11,178 nt of DNA from Actinomycetes bacterium (lineage in GTDB: Bacteria; Actinomycetota; Acidimicrobiia; Spongiisociales; UBA5794): assembly GCA_023336765.1 (NCBI GenBank), contig JAMBLL010000141.1, positions 1 to 11,178 on the forward strand. Reading direction: 5' to 3'. The notes under the pieces are model-generated. The model was given only the letters and a program-made list of their open reading frames with translations. It was not told the origin of the DNA and did not search any database. Made by a program: the position numbers and the translations under genes. Positions 6,723 to 11,178 of this stretch are shown piece after piece (the stretch's first letter is position 1; every line of letters starts with the position of its first letter).

Positions 6723-7218
6723 GCAACGCGTTGGACGATCCCTCTTCGGCCGGTTGCGACGGCGCATCGGCGTCCGGAACTCCGGGTGGTGACACGTACT
6801 GGGTCTCGAACGGGTCGAGTGCGCTGTGCGTGAGCATTGCTAGTGGTGCTGTCTCTGTGCCGATTGCTGCTCGCACCTGTGGTGACACATGCTGTGCTTC
6901 GAACGGGTCGAGTGCGCTGTGAGTAACGATCGTCAGTGTTGCTGGCCTTGCAGTTGCACCAATCGTGGCTTGCACCTGTGGTGACACATTCTGGGTCTCG
7001 AACGGGTCGAGTGCACTGTGTGCGACCATTGTCAGTGGTGCTGTCCCTGCGGCTGAACCTGAGCTGGCGATGGGTTCGGTGGTATTGACATAGGCGAAGG
7101 CCGCAACGCCCAGGGCGATAACGACCAGGACTCCAACGATTATCTCCAACGTCTGGCGAACCGAGAGCTTCCCAAGGCCCCCGTGCGGAGCTTGGTTGGT
7201 ATCTATGTAGTGACTCAT
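6709..7218 (-). CDS. Single-pass membrane protein with three HSALDPFE repeats
   Basis: A 169-residue protein with no family I recognise. A short cytosolic N-terminus (1-23, with K17 and R21) leads to one transmembrane helix (about 24-44, IIVGVLVVIALGVAAFAYV); the positive-inside rule puts the remaining 125 residues outside the membrane. That part has three copies of a 31-33-residue unit with core HSALDPFExQxVSP at 67-80, 100-113 and 131-144. The cores are nearly identical and are joined by LTMV/LTIV/LAML-type segments and, for two copies, QVxAxIG. The tail (145-169) is Pro/Ala/Ser/Glu-rich. GAGAGGGGAG just before the ATG supports the start. It is the second gene of a pair behind the 66-residue gene, and the pair is divergent from the large SARP-nSTAND regulator. 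It could be a ligand, adhesin or sensor partner; nothing in the sequence decides this. Confidence 0.8.
   Translation of the reverse strand: MSHYIDTNQAPHGGLGKLSVRQTLEIIVGVLVVIALGVAAFAYVNTTEPIASSGSAAGTAPLTMVAHSALDPFETQNVSPQVQATIGATARPATLTIVTHSALDPFEAQHVSPQVRAAIGTETAPLAMLTHSALDPFETQYVSPPGVPDADAPSQPAEEGSSNALPEFR
6787..7020 (-). repeat. Intragenic tandem repeats, 99- and 93-bp periods, three copies
   Basis: Three 42-bp cores at 6979-7020, 6880-6921 and 6787-6828 encode HSALDPFExQxVSP and are near-identical at the DNA level (for example TCGAACGGGTCGAGTGC on the plus strand, with one substitution in one copy). Spacing is a multiple of three (99 then 93 bp), so copy number can change without breaking the frame. 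The linkers are more diverged than the cores. Confidence 0.85.
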
Positions 7219-7238
7219 GTTCTCCCCTCTCCTGTTCC

Positions 7239-7271
7239 GATGGCCCGTGCCCTGTCGGTGTCTGGGCCATC
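7239..7271 (-). promoter_or_regulatory. Intercistronic hairpin with a 9-bp direct repeat
   Basis: Arms GATGGCCC (7239-7246) and GGGCCATC (7264-7271) pair perfectly with a 17-nt loop, in the 90-bp gap between the 66-residue gene and the membrane-protein gene. A direct repeat TCGGTGTCT occurs at 7255-7263 and 7273-7281, around the right arm. It could attenuate transcription, set the ratio of the two proteins, or mark an mRNA processing site. All of these are inference from position. Confidence 0.35.
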
Positions 7272-7308
7272 CTCGGTGTCTTTCAACGTGAACCGCTGTC
7301 TCAGGCGA

Positions 7309-7509
7309 TCAGCCATGAGGAACCGGGTTCAGGGTCGGTGGCGGTCCCGATGTGTTCCTGTGGAGCACCCGGGCGATCGTCTGGTGGAAGCGGTTGAAAG
7401 CGTCGGATGATCCCGGTGCCTTCTGCTGAGCCCGCCTTGACTCCTTCATCTCCTCGGAGATCGCTGCCATGTAGGCCTTGACATAATCGTCACGCTCGAT
7501 CGGGTACAT
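7309..7509 (-). CDS. Small soluble protein, 66 residues, unknown function
   Basis: Accepted because the ATG at 7509 is preceded by AAGGAGGAAT, the best ribosome site in the window. The product is charged and probably helical over about 5-50 (IERDDYVKAYMAAISEEMKESRR, then AFNRFHQTIARVLHR), with a Pro-rich C-terminal tail (54-66). It has no signal peptide, membrane segment or cysteine, so it should be cytosolic. It is first in a two-gene minus-strand unit, 90 bp ahead of the membrane repeat protein, and its upstream region is shared with the divergent SARP-nSTAND gene. Pairing with a membrane protein and divergence from a regulator suggest an accessory or adaptor role, but the family is not recognised. 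Confidence 0.68.
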   Translation of the reverse strand: MYPIERDDYVKAYMAAISEEMKESRRAQQKAPGSSDAFNRFHQTIARVLHRNTSGPPPTLNPVPHG

Positions 7510-7596
7510 GATTCCTCCTTGTGTCCTTCAGGTGGCTGGTTCTTGGGTTTCCCATTCCGTGTCACCTGCCTTTCACCCCGATCATCTGCCAGAGAG

Positions 7597-7624
7597 GTCA
7601 AGAACCCGTCAACGATTGTCAACG
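7597..7624. promoter_or_regulatory. Candidate SARP operator: three spaced heptamers
   Basis: On the plus strand GTCAAGA (7597-7603), GTCAACG (7608-7614) and GTCAACG (7618-7624) are spaced 11 and 10 bp start to start, about one helical turn, so they face one side of the DNA. SARP regulators are known to bind direct heptamer repeats with about 11-bp spacing near the -35 region. The site lies about 90 bp upstream of the 66-residue gene and 180 bp upstream of the SARP gene. On the minus strand the units read CGTTGAC, so they also resemble -35 elements. Autoregulation by the adjacent SARP protein is a reasonable guess. Confidence 0.42.
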
Positions 7625-7792
7625 GAATGCCAAGGGACGACGATTCGCGTCGTTTGGACCAGTGGTGGCATCAGGAACTACTTGACACTCTCTTGTGCGG
7701 CCGGCGCGACGATCAGCGATATGGGGAGCGATAGGCCGATTCGAGGCACGATCAGCAGTGCGGTTTCCCCTGTACCGGATGACCCCGGGGTG

Positions 7793-7798
7793 TATCAT
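7793..7798 (+). promoter_or_regulatory. Candidate -10 box (TATCAT) for the SARP-nSTAND gene
   Basis: TATCAT ends 6 nt before the GTG at 7805 and is the best -10-like hexamer upstream of this gene; transcription could then begin at the GTG. GAGGG lies between box and start, too close to act as a normal ribosome site. There is no clear -35, which would fit a promoter that needs an activator. Confidence 0.35.
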
Positions 7799-7804
7799 GA
7801 GGGT

Positions 7805-10800
7805 GTGGACTTCCGAGTTCTGGGACCGCTTGAGGTTGTACAGGACGGGAATCCGGTTTCGCTCGGTGGGACGAAACAGCGAACCGTCCTGGCGCTCCTT
7901 CTCGCGTCGAGTGGCCGTGCCGTTTCGACCGACCGTCTCATTGACGGGGTGTACGGTGATGTAGCCCCCGGTGGGGTGCGTCGCTCGATACAGACGTTCG
8001 TCTCGAACCTTCGCAGCTTGTGCTGCGACACGATCGAACGACGCGGCGACGGGTATGTGCTCAGCGTCGATCGGAACGCCGTCGATGCCTTGCGGTTCGA
8101 AGATGCCGTCGCGCTGGCACGTTTCGATGAGAGTCCGGAACACGCCGCAGAGTCGCTCAGGGAGGTCCTGGGCCTATGGAGGGGGTACCCGTACGCCGAC
8201 ATCGATGCTCACGGACTCCTTGAGCCGGACATCGCCAGACTCACCGAGCTGCGAATCTCGGCGCTTGGTTCCCGGATCGACGCCGATCTCGAGGCCGGAC
8301 GGCACGCGTCGATCGCATCAGAGCTTGCCTCTTTGTCGGGTGAGTACCCGCTTCGAGAACACTTCCGTGCTCAACAGATGGTCGCTCTGTATCGGTCGGG
8401 GCGTCAGGCAGAGGCACTTCGGGTCTGCAATATGACTCGCTCGTATCTCGCAGAGGAGATCGGCATCGAACTGTCCGAGGAGTTGCGTGATCTCGAACAG
8501 CGCATCCTGGAACACGATCCGTCTCTGGCCTATCAGTCGTCAACGGAGGTCCGAAGGATCGCCGTCCTTGCCGCGGACGCATCCAGCCTCGCCGATCTGG
8601 ATCCCGAGCATCGTAGAAACGTCGTCGAGGTTCAAGAGAGGGTCATCAACGATGCTGCCGGTGATCGTTCCGGACGTGTCTTCGCTCATCGCGGCTCCGC
8701 GATCTACGCCTCTTTCCCGACTGTCCAGTTGGCAGTGGACGCGGCTGGCATCGTACAGCAAGACCTCGCCGCGCTAGACATGGCAGATGCACTCGTCGCG
8801 ATGGCTATCGACATCGGCGATGTGGAAGCCCGTGACGATGGCGATATCGCTGGCCCTCCTGTGACACGTACGTCGGCATTGGTGGGCGCTGGCCACGGGG
8901 GCCAGGTGCTGCTGTCGGCTGAGGCACATCACGCTCTCACAGCGGACGGGGCCGCTGGCTGGATGATCCGGGGACTGGGGCAGTACCACTTCGAGGGGCT
9001 CGGATCGCCACAGGTCATCTACCAGCTGGTGCTACCCGGTGATACGGCTGACTTCCCCGAACTCAGAACCGACTCGACACCAGCCCCGCTGCCACGATCG
9101 GCACGAGGGATTCCCGGCTATGAGCTGCGTGATGAGATCGATTCCGGACCACTTGGCGTCGTACATCGTGCATACCAATCGTCCGTGGGGCGTGAGGTCG
9201 CGGTCAAGACCATCCAGCCACTGTGGGCGAACCACCCAGAGTTCCTCCGCAGGTTCGAGGTCGAAGCACAGCTCGTTGCGAGGCTCGAACACCCCCACAT
9301 CGTCCCCCTGTACGACTATTGGCGTGATCCGAGTGGCGCATACCTTGTGATGCGGTTGATGCGGGGAGGAAGTCTCAATGATCGTCTCGGTGGCAGCGTG
9401 TTCACTCTCAGCGAGACAGGACGACTGTTTTCCCAGATCGGCCCAGCCCTCGCCGCTGCACACCGCAGCGGCGTGGTCCACGGCGACATCAAACCCACGA
9501 ACGTTCTCTTCGATGAGGACGGGAACGCCTACGTTTCCGACTTCGGGATCGTGACCGGGTTCTATGGCAGCACCGATCCGCACGATCTACCAGCCGGTTA
9601 CTCGATCAACGGCGAGGCTCCATGCGTCCAAGGAGATGTGGGTGCCTTGGGGTTGCTGTTCTATCTGTGCCTGAGCGGTATTGATGCACGGCAGACTTTG
9701 GTCGCTGGCAGCGTCCCTGGAGAACCCGCATCGCTCCTGCCTGCCACGATCGGGGAGCCAGATGAGATCCCACAACAGATAGCAGATGTGCTGCGCCGCG
9801 CAACGGCCGTCGACCCCGACGATCGATACGCCGACGTCAATGAGTTCATGAGCGCCTGGGAATGCGCTTTCGGCGATACCGATGCTGATATCGACTACGG
9901 GCTGCGCAGCGATGCACGTAATCCGTACAAGGGGCTCCGTCCTTTCGACGAACCCGACGCCGACGACTTCTATGGCCGCGAGCGCCTCATCGCCCAACTC
10001 GCCGATGCAGTTGAAGCCAATCGCCTTGTCACCGTGATCGGTCCATCCGGCATCGGGAAATCGTCCGTTGTGAAGGCTGGCCTCATCCCCACGCTGCGGC
10101 TTGGAGTGGTCCCCGGATCCGATGAGTGGCTCATCACGACGATGACTCCAGGCCGTGACCCCTTCGGCGAGCTCGCTGCAGCTCTGACCCGTGTCTCGGT
10201 CTTCCCTGCGGTGGATCTTGAAGAGACGCTCCGTTCTGGTTCTCTGAGCCTCGTCAGCAGCGCTCGTCGACTACTCCCGCCCGATACGCCGTTGCTGCTT
10301 GTCATCGACCAGTTCGAGGAGCTGTTCACATTGATCGACAGTGAGCATGATCGGAGCACCTTCCTCGATCTCCTCGTAGAAACGGCAGCAACGCAAGCCG
10401 GGATGATTCGGATCGTTCTGACCATGCGTGCCGACTTCATGGATCGGCCACTCCGATATGCCAGATTCGGCGATCTCTTCCGCAAGGGAGTCGTGCTCAT
10501 CTCAACGCCAAGCAACACTGAGCTTCGGGCGATCGTCGAAGAACCGGCGGCGGCGGTCGGGGTACGTTTCGAGGCCGGGATGGTAGATCGCATCGTGAAC
10601 GATGTGGAGGATCAGCCCGGTGGTTTGCCATTGCTCGAGTTCTCGCTTTCCGAATTGTTCGACCAGCGTGATACGGATCTACTGACCCTGTCCTCATACA
10701 ACGTGGCGGGGGGTGTGCTTGGGACGATCGGCCGCCGAGCAGAGGACCTCTACCACGACCTCGATCCGGTGTCCCGGGAGACGGCTAGACAACTCTTCCT

Positions 10801-11178
10801 CCGTCTGGTCACTGTCAGCGAGACTGGTCGTGACACTCGGCGACGGGTGAGCGCCACCGAACTTCACCGACTCGGCATCAGCGAGGACGCCGTGGCGTCG
10901 GTGTTGGACGCCTTCGGTCGGTATCGCATCCTCACGTTCGATCGGGACTCCGTGACACGTACACCGACGGTCGAAGTTGCTCACGAAGCCGTTCTCTCAG
11001 AGTGGAAGCGGTTCGAGTCGTGGATCGAGGATCATCGAGAGGACCTCCTCTTGCACCGTCGCCTCACCGCTGCCATCAACGAGTGGGAGGACTCCGAGCG
11101 CGACCCTGCCTATCTGTTGTCGGGCGGTCGTCTCGAGGGCGTCGAGTCGTGGGTCGCCGATACCGACATGGTGATCAC
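7805..11178 (+). CDS. SARP-BTAD / cyclase-like / Ser-Thr kinase-like / nSTAND1 regulator (partial)
   Basis: Open to the window end: 1124 residues seen, no stop. Domains in order: an OmpR-type winged helix (about 1-92, begins MDFRVLGPLEVVQDG); BTAD (about 95-245, with LWRGYPYADI and EEIGIELSEELRDLEQRIL); a class III nucleotide-cyclase-like domain (about 249-410, with AIYASFPTVQLAVDA and GGQVLLSAEA) that lacks a metal aspartate; a Ser/Thr kinase-like domain (about 435-690, with VAVK K468, HGDIKPTN D561/N566 and DFG D579); and an nSTAND1 NTPase (706 onward, NPYKGLRPF, FYGRE, Walker A GPSGIGKS with K752, Walker B LLLVIDQFEEL with D835). In related proteins WD40 or similar repeats follow; here they would lie beyond the window. 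It should be a cytosolic DNA-binding switch that reads a signal through its NTPase part. The start is inferred from a TATCAT box and typical SARP N-termini; an in-frame ATG at 7721 would add 28 residues. Its divergent neighbours are likely targets. Confidence 0.9.
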   Translation, partial: MDFRVLGPLEVVQDGNPVSLGGTKQRTVLALLLASSGRAVSTDRLIDGVYGDVAPGGVRRSIQTFVSNLRSLCCDTIERRGDGYVLSVDRNAVDALRFEDAVALARFDESPEHAAESLREVLGLWRGYPYADIDAHGLLEPDIARLTELRISALGSRIDADLEAGRHASIASELASLSGEYPLREHFRAQQMVALYRSGRQAEALRVCNMTRSYLAEEIGIELSEELRDLEQRILEHDPSLAYQSSTEVRRIAVLAADASSLADLDPEHRRNVVEVQERVINDAAGDRSGRVFAHRGSAIYASFPTVQLAVDAAGIVQQDLAALDMADALVAMAIDIGDVEARDDGDIAGPPVTRTSALVGAGHGGQVLLSAEAHHALTADGAAGWMIRGLGQYHFEGLGSPQVIYQLVLPGDTADFPELRTDSTPAPLPRSARGIPGYELRDEIDSGPLGVVHRAYQSSVGREVAVKTIQPLWANHPEFLRRFEVEAQLVARLEHPHIVPLYDYWRDPSGAYLVMRLMRGGSLNDRLGGSVFTLSETGRLFSQIGPALAAAHRSGVVHGDIKPTNVLFDEDGNAYVSDFGIVTGFYGSTDPHDLPAGYSINGEAPCVQGDVGALGLLFYLCLSGIDARQTLVAGSVPGEPASLLPATIGEPDEIPQQIADVLRRATAVDPDDRYADVNEFMSAWECAFGDTDADIDYGLRSDARNPYKGLRPFDEPDADDFYGRERLIAQLADAVEANRLVTVIGPSGIGKSSVVKAGLIPTLRLGVVPGSDEWLITTMTPGRDPFGELAAALTRVSVFPAVDLEETLRSGSLSLVSSARRLLPPDTPLLLVIDQFEELFTLIDSEHDRSTFLDLLVETAATQAGMIRIVLTMRADFMDRPLRYARFGDLFRKGVVLISTPSNTELRAIVEEPAAAVGVRFEAGMVDRIVNDVEDQPGGLPLLEFSLSELFDQRDTDLLTLSSYNVAGGVLGTIGRRAEDLYHDLDPVSRETARQLFLRLVTVSETGRDTRRRVSATELHRLGISEDAVASVLDAFGRYRILTFDRDSVTRTPTVEVAHEAVLSEWKRFESWIEDHREDLLLHRRLTAAINEWEDSERDPAYLLSGGRLEGVESWVADTDMVI

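Noticed and set aside
6620..7270. Minus-strand 216-codon frame overlapping the membrane repeat protein
   Set aside because: It is Arg-rich and an alternate reading of the same repeats; the 169-residue frame has a ribosome site, a membrane helix and clean protein repeats.
7538..7606. Inverted repeat GGTTCTTG / CAAGAACC in the divergent upstream region
   Set aside because: Only 8 bp with a 53-bp gap; easily expected by chance, though it overlaps the heptamer cluster.
7682..7687. Perfect TTGACA on the plus strand upstream of the SARP gene
   Set aside because: No -10-like hexamer lies 16-19 nt downstream, so I do not call it a promoter.
7721..7804. In-frame ATG 28 codons upstream of the chosen SARP start
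   Set aside because: It has no ribosome site, and the extra residues do not look like a SARP N-terminus; kept only as an alternative start.
9032..9583. Minus-strand open frame of 183 codons opposite the kinase-like domain
   Set aside because: It mirrors the kinase coding sequence and has no motif or ribosome site of its own.
9970..10593. Minus-strand open frame of 207 codons opposite the nSTAND1 domain
   Set aside because: Arg/Ser-rich composition and full overlap with conserved NTPase motifs on the other strand mark it as a shadow.

Overview
The window reads as chromosomal DNA of a GC-rich Gram-positive-type bacterium, most likely an actinobacterium and perhaps one of the Acidimicrobiia. 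The reasons are the strong G/C bias at third codon positions, a SARP/BTAD regulator fused to an nSTAND1 NTPase (an actinobacterial hallmark), lipoproteins with a lipobox, and several genes that seem to start without a Shine-Dalgarno sequence just after a TANNNT box. The lineage is inferred; there is no rRNA or other marker gene.

Left part (1-2600, all minus strand): a CPBP-family membrane protease gene broken by one in-frame TGA; a class V PLP-dependent aminotransferase that lacks the cysteine-desulfurase cysteine; and a 112-residue protein of unknown function. Short 7-bp-period repeats lie on both sides of this last gene. Middle part (2796-5804, plus strand): a FAD/NAD(P) disulfide reductase of the CoA-disulfide reductase type, a lipoprotein glycerophosphodiester phosphodiesterase, and a small lipoprotein. 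A convergent secreted protein of unknown function follows (5921-6421, minus).

Right part (6600-11178): the most unusual region. A minus-strand gene pair (a 66-residue soluble protein, then a 169-residue single-pass membrane protein whose outer part has three copies of an HSALDPFE repeat) ends in two hairpins, one with a 15-bp perfect stem. Divergently, across 295 bp with three spaced GTCAA-type heptamers, lies a very large regulator that runs off the window. Its first 1124 residues join a SARP DNA-binding domain and BTAD, a degenerate class III nucleotide-cyclase-like domain, a Ser/Thr-kinase-like domain with an HGD catalytic loop, and an nSTAND1 NTPase domain. I infer that the regulator controls, or works with, the divergent membrane-protein pair. 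The sequence shows the layout but not the function.

No tRNA, rRNA, CRISPR array, transposase or phage gene was seen.
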